From the NCBI RefSeq assembly GCF_002929705.1, contig NZ_PJIN01000004.1:248001-312000 (forward strand): a DNA stretch of 64,000 nucleotides, in the 5' to 3' direction. Shown piece after piece: positions 10,367-20,335 of this stretch (position 1 is the first letter of the stretch; every line of letters starts with the position of its first letter). The DNA comes from Arthrobacter sp. N199823 (GTDB lineage Bacteria > Actinomycetota > Actinomycetes > Actinomycetales > Micrococcaceae). The notes beneath the pieces were generated by a model. That model searched no databases. It saw only the letters and a program-made list of their open reading frames with translations, and was not told the origin of the DNA. A program made the translations under genes and the position numbers.

Positions 10367-10389
10367 ACGTCCATCCTAGTCTGGGCGCG

Positions 10390-10540
10390 CGCACCCTACG
10401 GCCCGCCGCGAGGCACGAGGCTCGGGAGCGGAGGGTGGGCCCACGCCGCCGAGGGACCCGAACCGACGTTGCGAGCGGTGGGTGGGCCCACACCGCCGAG
10501 GGACCCGAACCGAGGAACGAGGTTCGGGGCGATGGATGGG
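10390..10540. repeat. GC-rich hairpin repeats with CGAGGGACCC core
   Basis: Two near-identical tandem pieces carry CGAGGGACCCGAACCGA (starting 10450 and 10497), separated by GGTGGGTGGGCCCACACCG, and the second is followed by a GAACC/GGTTC stem. The same core occurs after map, near the uvrA end and after uvrB. It lies between the uvrC start and plsC end and has no credible coding content. Confidence 0.7.
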
Positions 10541-10546
10541 CCCACA

Positions 10547-10595
10547 CTTGCCAGGTTCCCAGAAAATCGCGCCAGCGATTTTTTGGGCCGGCAAG
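10547..10595 (-). terminator. Terminator-like hairpin after plsC
   Basis: Outer arms CTTGCC/GGCAAG and inner arms AGAAAATCGC/GCGATTTTTT form a long stem directly after the plsC stop codon at 10602. Confidence 0.65.
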
Positions 10596-10601
10596 TGGGG
10601 A

Positions 10602-11270
10602 CTATTCGACGGTGGGGCTCTGGTTGTATTTGGTGCTTCGTTCCTGACCGGTGAGCTCGGCTATCGCGTCCATAATGGTGTCAGTGACCAGCCGACGAGC
10701 CGGCAGCGAATGGTCTGGCCCGGTCTTATCGAAGTACAACGGCTTGCCAAAGCGCAGCGTGAACCGGGCAGGTCGGAAACCTTTACTCCCGGCGGGCTGC
10801 AGCTTTTCGGTGCCAATGATCCCCACGGGCACCACGGGCGCGCCGGTGGTCAGCGCTAGCCACCCCACGCCGGTGCGGCCACGGTACAAAATGCCGTCAC
10901 GGGAGCGGGTGCCTTCGGGGTAGATTCCCACGCCTTCATTCCGACCCAGAATATCCAGCAGTGTCTTGAGCGCCTGCACACTAGCCGCTTGTTCGCCACG
11001 TTCCACGGGAATGGAATTCACGGACTCGAAGAAGGACTTCATGAGCTTGCCCTTAACACCCTTCCCCGTGAAATATTCGGCCTTTGCAAAGAAGGACACG
11101 GGCCGCGGCGTGAGCGCCTGAACAATCACCGAATCGAAGAAGGAGAGGTGATTGGGCGCCACAATGAACGGCCCGTCGGTGGGCACGTTCTCCAGACCCT
11201 CCACGGTAGGCCGGCAGAGCGTCGCAATGGTGCCGCGCGTCAGCAGCCGTGTTGCGTCATACAGCGCCAT
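10602..11270 (-). CDS. 1-acyl-sn-glycerol-3-phosphate acyltransferase (PlsC family)
   Basis: Membrane-associated lysophospholipid acyltransferase, probably in phosphatidic acid synthesis. The 222 residues include the catalytic NHLSFFD (HX4D), the acceptor-binding YPEGTRSRDG and a VPVGIIGTEKL motif. The gene overlaps the preceding HAD phosphatase by 14 bp, which suggests coupling. Exact acyl acceptor cannot be told from sequence. Confidence 0.9.
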   Translation of the reverse strand: MALYDATRLLTRGTIATLCRPTVEGLENVPTDGPFIVAPNHLSFFDSVIVQALTPRPVSFFAKAEYFTGKGVKGKLMKSFFESVNSIPVERGEQAASVQALKTLLDILGRNEGVGIYPEGTRSRDGILYRGRTGVGWLALTTGAPVVPVGIIGTEKLQPAGSKGFRPARFTLRFGKPLYFDKTGPDHSLPARRLVTDTIMDAIAELTGQERSTKYNQSPTVE

Positions 11271-12048
11271 GGCGGGCCTCCCCTGCTACAACTGTGCGTG
11301 TTCCAGTTCTAGCCAACTCCGTAGCCAACTCTTGTGTTGACTGGACGACGGCGGCAGCTCCTGCCGCCGTCAACTCACCCTCTTCGGCGAATCCCCAGGC
11401 AACCCCGATGCACGCAAGTCCGTTGTTCTGGGCCCCCTTCACATCCTGGTGCCGGTCCCCCACCATGACGGCGGTGAGCTCCGTGCCGGGTGTGGCAACG
11501 AGTGCGGCCATAGCGGAGGTGTCGGCCAGTGCGGCAGCAACAATCTCAGTCTTGCCCGGGCGGTACTGCGGATCGCCGGGCTTCAGTGTTTCATCGGCGT
11601 GAGAACCGCGAATGGTGTGGAACAAGGTATCAATGTCGTGGTGCGCCAGCAGCTTTTTGGCTAGCGGCTCCGGCTTTTGCGTGGCAACGGCGAGGTAAAC
11701 GCCGCTGTCCTTCAACTGCGTCAGCAGTTCACGGACGCCCGGGTAAACCTGCGACATGGCCATGCCATGGTCTGTGTACCAGCTTCGGTAGGCGGCGATG
11801 ACGCCATCGACCTGAGCCTCGGGGACTCCAGCGATGTTGACCAGTGCGTCGGCCAACTTGGGGCCGATCATCATATTGAGCACCTTGGTCTCCGGCACAG
11901 GCAGGCCCATGGAACGAAGTGCGTATGCCACACCGCCGGTGATGCCGCCGGCCGGGTCAACGAGCGTCCCGTCAAGGTCGAAAAGAACCACCCAAGGCAG
12001 GTTGTCACGTTTTTTGCCCGCAGTCATGGCAGGAATCACTGTACTCAC
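11257..12048 (-). CDS. HAD-superfamily phosphatase, phosphoglycolate-phosphatase-like
   Basis: About 263 residues of a subclass-IA HAD hydrolase: motif I FDLDGTLVDPAGG, motif II VATQKPEP, and motif III/IV ending in VGDRHQDVKGAQNNG. The GTG at 12048 was chosen because GGTGG lies just before it; an ATG at 12027 is the alternative. Upstream in-frame sequence is the hairpin region and is not coding. Substrate is uncertain: phosphoglycolate phosphatase and pyrimidine-nucleotidase-like members share these motifs. It overlaps plsC. Confidence 0.85.
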   Translation of the reverse strand: MSTVIPAMTAGKKRDNLPWVVLFDLDGTLVDPAGGITGGVAYALRSMGLPVPETKVLNMMIGPKLADALVNIAGVPEAQVDGVIAAYRSWYTDHGMAMSQVYPGVRELLTQLKDSGVYLAVATQKPEPLAKKLLAHHDIDTLFHTIRGSHADETLKPGDPQYRPGKTEIVAAALADTSAMAALVATPGTELTAVMVGDRHQDVKGAQNNGLACIGVAWGFAEEGELTAAGAAAVVQSTQELATELARTGTRTVVAGEARHGAV

Positions 12049-12152
12049 GTCCACCAGTTTCTCACGACCGGGCCACCACCGTGCCCATCCATGCAGTAAG
12101 TGGCATACATGGCCTGAAAAGGCACAGCGTTTGCCCACGTGCCCGAGGGCCC

Positions 12153-12252
12153 CAGTGAGCGGCTCGCCCACGAGCCACTGATTGGGAGGCCGTGGGTGGC
12201 CATACGCTCCCGAGGGACCCAATGAAAGGCTCGCTTGCGAGCCATTCATTGG
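12153..12252 (-). terminator. Two hairpins downstream of uvrA
   Basis: The first hairpin after the uvrA stop (12219–12252) pairs CCAATGA with TCATTGG and GGCTCGC with GCGAGCC. The second (12153–12180) pairs CAGTG with CACTG and GGCTCG with CGAGCC. Both are preceded by a CGAGGG(A/C)CCC core (12144 and 12211). They are related to each other and to the blocks after map, plsC and uvrB. Confidence 0.75.
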
Positions 12253-12265
12253 GAGGGCGTGGGGC

Positions 12266-15145
12266 CTAGAGAACCTCGCGCAGGAACGTGGCTGTGTGGC
12301 TCTCCTTGTTCTTGGCGAGCTTTTCCGGGGTGCCGGTAGCGACCACGCGGCCACCGCCGGTACCGCCGTCGGGTCCCAGATCCACGATCCAGTCAGCGCT
12401 CTTGATGACATCGAGGTTGTGCTCGATGACAATGACGGTGTTGCCCTTGTCAACGAGCCCCTGCAGGACCAGCAACAGCTTGCGAATGTCTTCGAAATGC
12501 AGGCCCGTGGTGGGTTCGTCCAGTACGTAGATGCTGCGGCCGTTAGAGCGCTTCTGTAATTCTGCAGCCAGCTTGACGCGCTGCGCCTCGCCGCCGGAGA
12601 GCGTGGTGGAGGCTTGCCCCAGGCGAACGTAGCCAAGTCCGACGTCGACCAGCGTGCGCAGGTGCCGGGCAATGGGGGTGAAGGCGGCGAAGAAATCGGC
12701 GCCTTCTTCGATTGGCATGTTCAGGACGTCGGCAATGGACTTGCCCTTGTAGTGCACCTCGAGGGTTTCGCGGTTGTAGCGGGCACCGTGGCAGACCTCG
12801 CAGGGCACGTAGACGTCCGGCAGGAAGTTCATTTCGATCTTCAGCGTGCCGTCACCGGTGCAGGCTTCGCAGCGTCCGCCCTTGACGTTGAAGGAGAAGC
12901 GTCCCGGCTGGTAGCCGCGCATCTTGGATTCGTTGGTCTCGGCGAAGAGCTTGCGAATGTTGTCAAAAACGCCTGTGTACGTGGCTGGGTTGGAGCGTGG
13001 GGTGCGACCAATGGGGCTCTGGTCAACGTGCACCACCTTGTCCAGGTGTTCCAGACCGTCGATGCGCAGGTGTCGCCCTGCAACCTGCTTGGCGCCGTTG
13101 AGCTTGTTGGCCAGCACCTTGTAGAGGATCTCGTTGACGAGCGTTGACTTGCCGGAACCACTGACACCGGTAACAGCCGTCAGGACGCCCAAGGGGAACT
13201 TCACGTCAATGTTGAGCAGGTTGTTTTCACGTGCACCAATCACGGCGAGTTCCCGTGCTTTGTCATACTTGCGGCGCTTGGCGGGCAGCGCGATGGACTT
13301 GCGACCGGACAGGTAGTCGCCAGTCAGGGACCGGGTGTTGGCCAACAGATCCGGCAAGGAACCGGAATGCACCACTTCGCCGCCGTGTTCACCGGCGCCG
13401 GGGCCAATGTCAACGATCCAGTCGGCTTCCTTGATGGTGTCCTCGTCATGCTCCACGACAATGAGCGTGTTACCCAGGTCCCGCAGGCGAGTCAGGGTGC
13501 CAATGAGGCGGCGGTTATCGCGCTGGTGCAGGCCAATGGAAGGTTCATCGAGCACGTACAGCACACCCACCAAACCGGAACCGATCTGGGTGGCCAGGCG
13601 GATGCGCTGGGCTTCACCGCCGGAGAGCGTGGCCGAGGCGCGTTCCAGGTTCAGGTATTCCAAGCCAACATCAAGCAGGAACTTCAGGCGGGCCTGGATT
13701 TCCTTCAGTACCTGGCTGGCAATCTGTGCTTCGCGACCCGTCAACACCAGGTTGGAGAGGAAGTCAAAGCAGTCGCGCATGGACAGGGCGCAGACCTCGG
13801 CAATGTTCTTGTCGTTGATCAGCACCGAGAGTGATGCCGGATTTAGGCGCGCACCGCCACAGGCGGGGCAAGGAATCTGGCGCATGTACTCTTCGTAGCG
13901 GTCACGGGCGGAATCGGATTCCGTCTCGCCGTGCTTGCGGTGAATGTACTGGATGGCACCTTCAAAGCCGGTGCTGTATTTGCGTTCGCGGCCAAATCGG
14001 TTCTTGTACTGCACCACTACCTTGTGGTCCTTGCCGTACAGGATGGCGGTCCGGGAATCGGTGTCCAGCTTGTTCCACGGGGTCTCCATCTTGAAGTCCA
14101 ACTCCGTGGCCAGACCCTCAAGGAGCCTGTTCCAGTACTCGGTGGTGGCTGTTCCCAAGGACCAAGGAGCAATGGCGCCTTCGCGCAAGGATAGGAACGG
14201 ATTGGGAACTACCAGTTCTTCATCCACTTCCAGTTTGGTACCAATACCGCTACAGGCGCTGCAGGCCCCGAAGGGGTTGTTGAATGAGAAGGAGCGTGGC
14301 TCAATCTCATCAATAGCGAGCGGGTGCTCGTTGGGGCAGGCCAGGTTCTCCGAGAAGGAGCGGATCCGTCCGTCGTCGCCAGCTTCAAGGTCCACGAGTT
14401 CAGCCAAAACACGGCCATCGGCCAGGCCCAGAGCGGTTTCTACGGAGTCGGTGAGGCGCTGTTGAATGCCATCCTTGACCACCAAACGGTCAACCACTAC
14501 CTCGATGGTGTGCTTGAACGTCTTCTTCAGCTTGGGCGGATCGCTGAGCTGAACTTGCTCACCATCTACCTTGGCACGCGAGTAACCCTTGGCTGTGAGT
14601 TCCTTGAACAGCTCAACGAACTCACCCTTGCGGTCACGCACCACGGGGGCCAGTATCTGGAAGCGGGTGCCTTCGGGCATTTCCAGCAGCTGATCCACAA
14701 TCTGCTGCGGCGTCTGCTTGGCGATGGGCTCACCACAAACAGGGCAGTGCGGGGTACCGACACGGGCCCAGAGCAGGCGCATGTAATCGTAAATCTCGGT
14801 GATGGTGCCCACCGTGGAACGCGGGTTCTTCGACGTCGACTTTTGATCGATGGACACCGCCGGGGACAGACCTTCAATGAAGTCAACATCCGGCTTGTCC
14901 ACCTGGCCCAGGAACTGCCGCGCATAAGCGGAGAGGGACTCCACATAGCGGCGCTGACCCTCGGCAAAGATGGTGTCGAAGGCGAGAGAGGACTTGCCTG
15001 AGCCGGACAACCCTGTGAAGACGATCATGGAGTCGCGGGGCAGGTCAAGGTCCACGTTGCGCAGATTATTCTCCCGGGCACCCTTGACAATCAGGCGGGA
15101 CAAATCCGGGCGGGCGGCATTCACGGGTGTTGCTGACTGGGCCAT
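12266..15145 (-). CDS. uvrA: Excinuclease ABC subunit A
   Basis: Damage-recognition ATPase of nucleotide excision repair. The 959 residues have two ABC modules ([14 protein letters not shown] near residue 34 and [11 protein letters not shown] in the second half), signature LSGGEAQR twice, and zinc-finger cysteines in [21 protein letters not shown] and CEVCHG. The ATG at 15145 (MAQSATPV) has AAGGAAAT upstream. A LexA-type box lies about 85 bp before the start. Confidence 0.98.
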   Translation of the reverse strand: MAQSATPVNAARPDLSRLIVKGARENNLRNVDLDLPRDSMIVFTGLSGSGKSSLAFDTIFAEGQRRYVESLSAYARQFLGQVDKPDVDFIEGLSPAVSIDQKSTSKNPRSTVGTITEIYDYMRLLWARVGTPHCPVCGEPIAKQTPQQIVDQLLEMPEGTRFQILAPVVRDRKGEFVELFKELTAKGYSRAKVDGEQVQLSDPPKLKKTFKHTIEVVVDRLVVKDGIQQRLTDSVETALGLADGRVLAELVDLEAGDDGRIRSFSENLACPNEHPLAIDEIEPRSFSFNNPFGACSACSGIGTKLEVDEELVVPNPFLSLREGAIAPWSLGTATTEYWNRLLEGLATELDFKMETPWNKLDTDSRTAILYGKDHKVVVQYKNRFGRERKYSTGFEGAIQYIHRKHGETESDSARDRYEEYMRQIPCPACGGARLNPASLSVLINDKNIAEVCALSMRDCFDFLSNLVLTGREAQIASQVLKEIQARLKFLLDVGLEYLNLERASATLSGGEAQRIRLATQIGSGLVGVLYVLDEPSIGLHQRDNRRLIGTLTRLRDLGNTLIVVEHDEDTIKEADWIVDIGPGAGEHGGEVVHSGSLPDLLANTRSLTGDYLSGRKSIALPAKRRKYDKARELAVIGARENNLLNIDVKFPLGVLTAVTGVSGSGKSTLVNEILYKVLANKLNGAKQVAGRHLRIDGLEHLDKVVHVDQSPIGRTPRSNPATYTGVFDNIRKLFAETNESKMRGYQPGRFSFNVKGGRCEACTGDGTLKIEMNFLPDVYVPCEVCHGARYNRETLEVHYKGKSIADVLNMPIEEGADFFAAFTPIARHLRTLVDVGLGYVRLGQASTTLSGGEAQRVKLAAELQKRSNGRSIYVLDEPTTGLHFEDIRKLLLVLQGLVDKGNTVIVIEHNLDVIKSADWIVDLGPDGGTGGGRVVATGTPEKLAKNKESHTATFLREVL

Positions 15146-15221
15146 TATTTCCTTCGCGTAGCAGTCCACGGCTGAGCCGCTGCACATGGCGAACGTCCGC
15201 CACATGGTGTGTTCCTAGATC

Positions 15222-15244
15222 AGTATAATCGAATGTTCGTTCGA
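15222..15244 (-). promoter_or_regulatory. LexA (SOS) box and -10 element of uvrA
   Basis: TCGAATGTTCGTTCGA at 15229–15244 matches the actinobacterial SOS consensus TCGAACNNNNGTTCGA at all but one base. On the minus strand it is followed immediately by TATACT (15222–15227), a good -10 hexamer, so LexA would cover the promoter. This predicts DNA-damage induction of uvrA. Confidence 0.85.
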
Positions 15245-15280
15245 ATGCCGGTTTCTCAACCGGCTTCCACGGCTCTGAAA

Positions 15281-15670
15281 CTAAGCGTTGTTGCGTTCCA
15301 GAGCGGCAGAGACAATGCGCAGAGCCTGAGCCCGTGGCATCCCCAAATCACGCACGACGGCGGCATAAGAGTCCGCGGCGTCGGCCACTTGGGCGGCAAT
15401 CTTGTCACCGCCGGAGGCAATGGCCGTGCCGCTGCGCCCCGCTGTGATCACAATGCCTGCCTGCTCCAATTCCCGGTAAGCCCGGGCAACAGTGTTGGCC
15501 GCGACCCCTAGATCTCCGGCCAGCGCACGCACTGAGGGCAGTTTGGTGCCCACCGCCAGCTCACCTGAAGAGGCTAGATCCAGAATCCGCAGCCTGACCT
15601 GTTCAAACGGTGGCACCGTCGATTCCAAGTCCAATCGCCACCTGCGCATCAATACATCCATGGAGTTCAT
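15281..15670 (-). CDS. GntR-family regulator, YtrA type
   Basis: A 129-residue regulator with a winged HTH (PPFEQVRLRILDLASSGELAVGTKLPSVRALA, then GVAANTVARAYRELEQAGIV) and only a short C-terminal helical tail, as in YtrA regulators that control ABC transporters. It overlaps the upstream ABC exporter gene by 4 bp (ATGA), so it is the last gene of that operon and probably regulates it. Confidence 0.9.
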   Translation of the reverse strand: MNSMDVLMRRWRLDLESTVPPFEQVRLRILDLASSGELAVGTKLPSVRALAGDLGVAANTVARAYRELEQAGIVITAGRSGTAIASGGDKIAAQVADAADSYAAVVRDLGMPRAQALRIVSAALERNNA

Positions 15671-17604
15671 GCCCGGCTCACCTCTTCCACCATTGGATCG
15701 CCAAATTGGCTCATATACAGATCGTAATAGAAACCCCTGTGAGCGAGCAGCACGTCATGGCTGCCCTGCTCAATAATGCGACCACTCTCCATCACCAGTA
15801 TGAGGTCGGCATCGCGAATAGTGGAGAGTCTGTGAGCAATAACAAAGCTGGTCCGATTGGCGCGTAGCCTGTTCATGGCCTGGCGGATCATGACTTCGGT
15901 GCGGGTATCGACGCTGCTGGTGGCCTCATCCAGGATCAGAATGCCCGGCTTGGCGATCCAGGCCCTAGCAATCGTCATGAGCTGACGCTGTCCCTGACTC
16001 AGCCCGCCGCCGTCGTCCGCCAGGACCGTGTCATAACCATCAGGAAGGGAACGCACAAAGTGGTCCACGTGGGTTGCCACGGCCGCTTCCACAATTTCTT
16101 CCTCTGTGGCGCCCAGTTTGCCGTACGCCAGGTTCTCCCTGATGGTGCCACCAAAGAGCCACGCGTCCTGAAGGACCATGCCGAACTGGCTGCGCAGGTC
16201 ATCTCGGCTGAGGTGGGCCGTGTTGACGCCGTCCACCGTAATGGTGCCAGAATCAATCTCGTAGAAGCGCATGAGCAGGTTCACCAAGGTGGTTTTACCA
16301 GCACCTGTTGGCCCCACAATGGCCACGGTCTGCCCCGGCTCGGCCACGAGGGAGAGGTCCTTGATGAGCGGATCCCCCGGCGTGTAGCCAAAGCTGACGT
16401 GATCAAACACCACGCGACCCTCGGGTTTGGCAAGCGTCGCGGCCGGGACGTGATCAGGTGTCTGTTCCGTGGCATCGATCAGGTCAAACACGCGCTCGGC
16501 CGAGGCAACACCAGATTGGAGCAAGTTGATCATGCTAGCGATTTGAGCCATGGGCTGGCTGAATTGGCGCGAGTACTGGATGAACGCCTGAACGCTACCA
16601 ATGGTGAGAACACCTTGGGCGACCTGGATCCCGCCGAGAACTGCCACCACCACGTAGTTGAGGTTGGAGATGAAGTTGGTGCTGGGCATGATGATGCCTG
16701 AGATGAACTGGGCCTTGGCACTGGATTCGTACAAGGAATCGTTGGAGACCCGGAATTTCTCAATGGCCTGCTTTTGCTGCCCGAAGGCCTTGACGATCTC
16801 GTGGCCCGTGAACATTTCCTCCACATGACCGTTGAGCTCACCGGTGCTCTTCCATTGAGCCGCGAACTGCACCTGCGAGCGCTTTGCGATCATGATGGTG
16901 ATGATGGCGATGATGGGCACCGTTACGAGAGAGATGCCAGCCAGGAGGGGCGAGATGGAGAACATCATGCCTAGGACGCCGCATACCGTCAGGACGGCGA
17001 TGAGGATCTGCGTCAGTGTCTGGTTCAGGGTTTGTGAGAAGTTGTCGATGTCGTTGGTGACACGTGAGAGGACATCACCGCGAGATTCCTGTTGGAAGTG
17101 TGACATCGGCAGGCGGTCCAGCTTCGCCTCGATGTCGCGACGCAGCCTGTACATGGCTCGCTGGACAATACCCGTGGTGACAAACCCTTGACCCCAGTTG
17201 AAGAAGAAGGCCGCTACATACAGGCTCAGGACAATCATAAGGACCTGACCGAGGGCGGCCAGGTCCATGCCTTGGCCCGGCACCACGTTCATGGCGTTGA
17301 GCATATCCGCCAGTTGCCCTTGTCCCCTAGCGTGCAACTCGGCCACGGCCTGGTCCTTGGTGGTGCCAGCGGGGAACTGGCCGAGCATCTTGCCCACCAC
17401 TCCGTCAAAGATGATGTCGGTGGCGTTACCGAGGATCTTCGGGGCAACCACTGACAGCCCGACAGAGATTGCTGCCATGATCACCACCAGGGTGATGCGT
17501 AGCTTGTCCGGGGCCATGAGCCCCAGGATTCGTTTCAGGCTCGGGCCAAAAGCTATGGCCTTTTGTGGTGGGCCACCACCGCGGCCTCCGCGCATCATAC
17601 TCAT
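15667..17604 (-). CDS. ABC exporter half-transporter (second of pair)
   Basis: A 645-residue fused membrane/ATPase protein of the ABC-B multidrug exporter type. Six transmembrane helices occupy roughly residues 30–330, then the nucleotide-binding domain with GPTGAGKTTLV, LSQGQRQLM and ILDEATSSVD. The N-terminus is glycine/arginine rich. It overlaps the upstream half-transporter by 4 bp, and the two likely form a heterodimer. The substrate is not evident; drug, lipid or peptide export are all possible. Confidence 0.93.
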   Translation of the reverse strand: MSMMRGGRGGGPPQKAIAFGPSLKRILGLMAPDKLRITLVVIMAAISVGLSVVAPKILGNATDIIFDGVVGKMLGQFPAGTTKDQAVAELHARGQGQLADMLNAMNVVPGQGMDLAALGQVLMIVLSLYVAAFFFNWGQGFVTTGIVQRAMYRLRRDIEAKLDRLPMSHFQQESRGDVLSRVTNDIDNFSQTLNQTLTQILIAVLTVCGVLGMMFSISPLLAGISLVTVPIIAIITIMIAKRSQVQFAAQWKSTGELNGHVEEMFTGHEIVKAFGQQKQAIEKFRVSNDSLYESSAKAQFISGIIMPSTNFISNLNYVVVAVLGGIQVAQGVLTIGSVQAFIQYSRQFSQPMAQIASMINLLQSGVASAERVFDLIDATEQTPDHVPAATLAKPEGRVVFDHVSFGYTPGDPLIKDLSLVAEPGQTVAIVGPTGAGKTTLVNLLMRFYEIDSGTITVDGVNTAHLSRDDLRSQFGMVLQDAWLFGGTIRENLAYGKLGATEEEIVEAAVATHVDHFVRSLPDGYDTVLADDGGGLSQGQRQLMTIARAWIAKPGILILDEATSSVDTRTEVMIRQAMNRLRANRTSFVIAHRLSTIRDADLILVMESGRIIEQGSHDVLLAHRGFYYDLYMSQFGDPMVEEVSRA

Positions 17605-19421
17605 GAGTGACCCCCTTTACTGCCAAAGTCTGCTTTACCCGAGATTGCCCTATCGGCGTCTGCCTGATCAGGCTCCAACATCGGGGAACCGGAATCCTCG
17701 TCAGCTCCTAACTGGGAGTTGACGATCTCTTGGTACGTGGGGCAGCTCAGCAATAACTGCTCATGGCTTCCTTGACCTACTAGGAGCCCCTCATCCAGAA
17801 CCAGAATGTTGTCTGCATCCTTGATGGTGGCGACCCGTTGTGCCACCACCAGGACTGCCGCTTCTCGGGTTACCGGTTTCAGCGCCGCCCGCAGCTTCGC
17901 GTCAGTGGCGTAGTCCAGGGCGGAGAAGCTGTCATCAAAAAGGTACACGGACGGTGCGGCCGCAATGGCGCGGGCAATACACAGCCGTTGGCGCTGTCCA
18001 CCGGAGACATTGGAACCTCCCTGCTCTATAGGGGCATCCAAGCCTTCAGGCATATCCCGGACAAAGTCCGCGGCCTGCGCCGTCTCCAGCGCCTGCCAGA
18101 GCTGATCGTCCGTAGCCTCTGGGTTCCCCATGCGAACGTTGCTCGCCACCGTACCCGTGAACAAGTAAGCCTTTTGCGGTACCAGCCCAATAGAGCCACG
18201 CAGTGCGCTCAGCGTGACGTCCTTGATGTTGTGCCCACCCAACTCGATGCCACCCTCGGTGGCGTCCAGGAGCCTTGGTATGAGGTTCACCAGCGTGGAC
18301 TTACCACTACCGGTGGAGCCAATGATCGCCGTCGTGCTTCCCGGAGATGCCGTGAAGCTGACTCCGGAGAGGACGGGTGCCTGCGCGCCAGGGTAGGTGA
18401 AGGTGGCGTTTGTGACGCTGAGGCGGCCATCGAGCCGAGTCACGTCTACGGCGTTAGGGCCATCCACCACGCTGGCTTCAGTGTTCAAGACCTCCATGAT
18501 GCGTTCGGCGCTGACGGCCGCGCGCGGGATCATCATGAACATGAACATGGCCATCATGACTGACATCAGGATTTGCATGATGTAGCTCAGGAATGCGGTG
18601 AGGGCGCCGATCTGCATGTCGCCGGCGTCAATGCGCTGCCCGCCAAACCACAACACACCCACGCTAGTCACATTGACCACGAAGAAGATGGTGGGGAACA
18701 TGAGCGACATGAGCCGGCCTGCCCGTAACTGGGAGGAGGTGAGGGCGCCGTTGGCGGTGGCGAAGCGATCGGCCTCGTAGTCGCGGCGACCGAAGGCACG
18801 GATGACGCTGATGCCGGTAATTTGTTCACGTAGGACACCGTTGATGTCATCGAGTTGGTGCTGGACTTTGCGGAACGTGGGGACCAAGACGCGCACAATC
18901 AGGCCGATGACAATGATCAGCACGGGCAAAATGACCAGCAACAACCCTGAGAGCGGTACATCCTGGGCCATGGCCAGTACGATCCCACCAATACACATGA
19001 TGGGCGCCATGACCATCATGGTGAAAGACATCAGTGTCAGCATTTGAACCTGCTGGACGTCGTTAGTGGTGCGGGTGATCAACGACGGCGCGCCAATGAT
19101 GCCCACTTCTTGAGAGGAAAACGTCTCCACTTTGTTGAACAAGTCACGGCGAATCGCCCGTCCCACACCCATGGCCAAGCGGGCACTCAGATACGTGGCG
19201 GCGACTGCGCAGACCACCTGGCCGGCCGTGATCACCAGCATCCACAGGCCCAGATTCATGATGACGTCGATCTGCCCCTTGACCACGCCATCGTCAATGA
19301 TGTCTGCGTTGAGCGTGGGCAGGTACAAGGTGGCGAGGGTAGAGAGGAGTTGCAGCAGCACAATCGCAATCAATGACACCTTATGCGGCGCCAGATTACG
19401 GGCGATCAGTTGAAACAGCAC
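17601..19421 (-). CDS. ABC exporter half-transporter (first of pair)
   Basis: A 606-residue partner with an N-terminal six-helix region (MLFQLIARNLAPHK... to about residue 310) and an ATPase domain with [26 protein letters not shown]. The Walker B reads YLFDDSFSALD, with Asp instead of the catalytic Glu, so this subunit probably carries the degenerate ATP site of a heterodimer. It begins with GTG at 19421 after GGAGGATAG and heads a three-gene operon. Confidence 0.93.
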   Translation of the reverse strand: MLFQLIARNLAPHKVSLIAIVLLQLLSTLATLYLPTLNADIIDDGVVKGQIDVIMNLGLWMLVITAGQVVCAVAATYLSARLAMGVGRAIRRDLFNKVETFSSQEVGIIGAPSLITRTTNDVQQVQMLTLMSFTMMVMAPIMCIGGIVLAMAQDVPLSGLLLVILPVLIIVIGLIVRVLVPTFRKVQHQLDDINGVLREQITGISVIRAFGRRDYEADRFATANGALTSSQLRAGRLMSLMFPTIFFVVNVTSVGVLWFGGQRIDAGDMQIGALTAFLSYIMQILMSVMMAMFMFMMIPRAAVSAERIMEVLNTEASVVDGPNAVDVTRLDGRLSVTNATFTYPGAQAPVLSGVSFTASPGSTTAIIGSTGSGKSTLVNLIPRLLDATEGGIELGGHNIKDVTLSALRGSIGLVPQKAYLFTGTVASNVRMGNPEATDDQLWQALETAQAADFVRDMPEGLDAPIEQGGSNVSGGQRQRLCIARAIAAAPSVYLFDDSFSALDYATDAKLRAALKPVTREAAVLVVAQRVATIKDADNILVLDEGLLVGQGSHEQLLLSCPTYQEIVNSQLGADEDSGSPMLEPDQADADRAISGKADFGSKGGHS

Positions 19422-19831
19422 CTATCCTCCTGGTGGCATCACGAGCATGTTCTAAGTCCAGCTATCAAGCTACTCCTCGCGGCATGAAAATGTCAGTTAT
19501 CTGGTGCCTGTGAGTTTGCCGTGGCCTGTCGCGGCCTGGGGGACGCGCTCGCGGTCGGGGACACGGGCGCTCACGTGAATTGGCCGGTTCTAAGCCCCGG
19601 AACCGGCAATTTGGCCGCGCAACCACCTCGAGTGTCCACATAACGTACGCTACGAGCCGAATTCGGGCTTCAAACGTACGTTAAGTGGACACTCGATCAG
19701 CGGAGCGGAGCTGCCCCAACGGAAAGGGACGGCGCTCGCGGGTTCGGACAGCCGTCTAAGACCATCCGAACCGGCAAGCGCCGTCACTTTTCCGTCAATC
19801 GTCCGGCAACCGGATAATCGGGAGCGGTTTC
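19422..19831. repeat. 410-bp intergenic region with three large inverted repeats
   Basis: No credible coding frame. Three consecutive inverted repeats are visible: 19578–19590 with 19600–19611; 19628–19649 with 19675–19696 (22-bp arms, one mismatch, containing AGTGTCCAC and CGTACG); and 19721–19748 with 19765–19793 (about 28-nt arms, few mismatches). The last would end the metY-side transcript; the others have no obvious assigned role. The left part should also hold the ABC exporter promoter. Confidence 0.8.
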
Positions 19832-20335
19832 CTAGGCGACAACCTGCCGCTTGGAGGAGATGACGCCGGTATCGAAGCCAGCCAGGTGCAGTCCACCATG
19901 GAAGCGGGCGTGTTCAATCTTCACGCAGCGGTCCATGACCACTTCCATACCGGCGGCTTCAGCCTTCGCCGCAACGTCCTCGTGCCACGAGCCCAGCTGC
20001 AGCCACAGGGTCTTGGCCCCGACGGCAATGGCTTCATCCAGGACGGTGGGCAGATCATCATGGCGGCGGAACACATCCACCAGATCAGGATCCTCCGGCA
20101 AATCGGCCAGTGTCCTGTACACCGGCTGGCCCAGGATCTCCGTAGCCACAGGGTTCACAAAGTAGACCCGGTAGCGGCTAGAGGAGAGCAGGTAGGTAGC
20201 TACGAAGTAGCTGGCCCGTGACGGTTTATCCGAGGCGCCCACAATGGCGATGGACTGCGTCTTGCGCAAGATGGCGAGGCGTTCCGGAGCCGAAGGGCCA
20301 ATCCGCGTGCGTGCCGGCGTGCTAGCGGTGCTCAT
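19832..20335 (-). CDS. CoA-binding domain protein (YccU-like)
   Basis: A 167-residue single Rossmann-fold protein of the CoA_binding_2 type: TQSIAIVGASDKPSRASYFVATYL, YFVNPVATEILGQPVY, then LWLQLGSWHEDV and MDRCVKIEH. Such proteins bind CoA or acyl-CoA but have no defined reaction. It overlaps metY by 4 bp and ends the acsA–sfnG–metY operon, so a link with sulfur or acetyl-CoA metabolism is possible but inferred only. Confidence 0.85.
   Translation of the reverse strand: MSTASTPARTRIGPSAPERLAILRKTQSIAIVGASDKPSRASYFVATYLLSSSRYRVYFVNPVATEILGQPVYRTLADLPEDPDLVDVFRRHDDLPTVLDEAIAVGAKTLWLQLGSWHEDVAAKAEAAGMEVVMDRCVKIEHARFHGGLHLAGFDTGVISSKRQVVA

Noticed and set aside
12049-12265. Coding continuation upstream of the HAD phosphatase
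   Set aside because: The sequence is made of two GC-rich hairpins; translated repeats only mimic coding.
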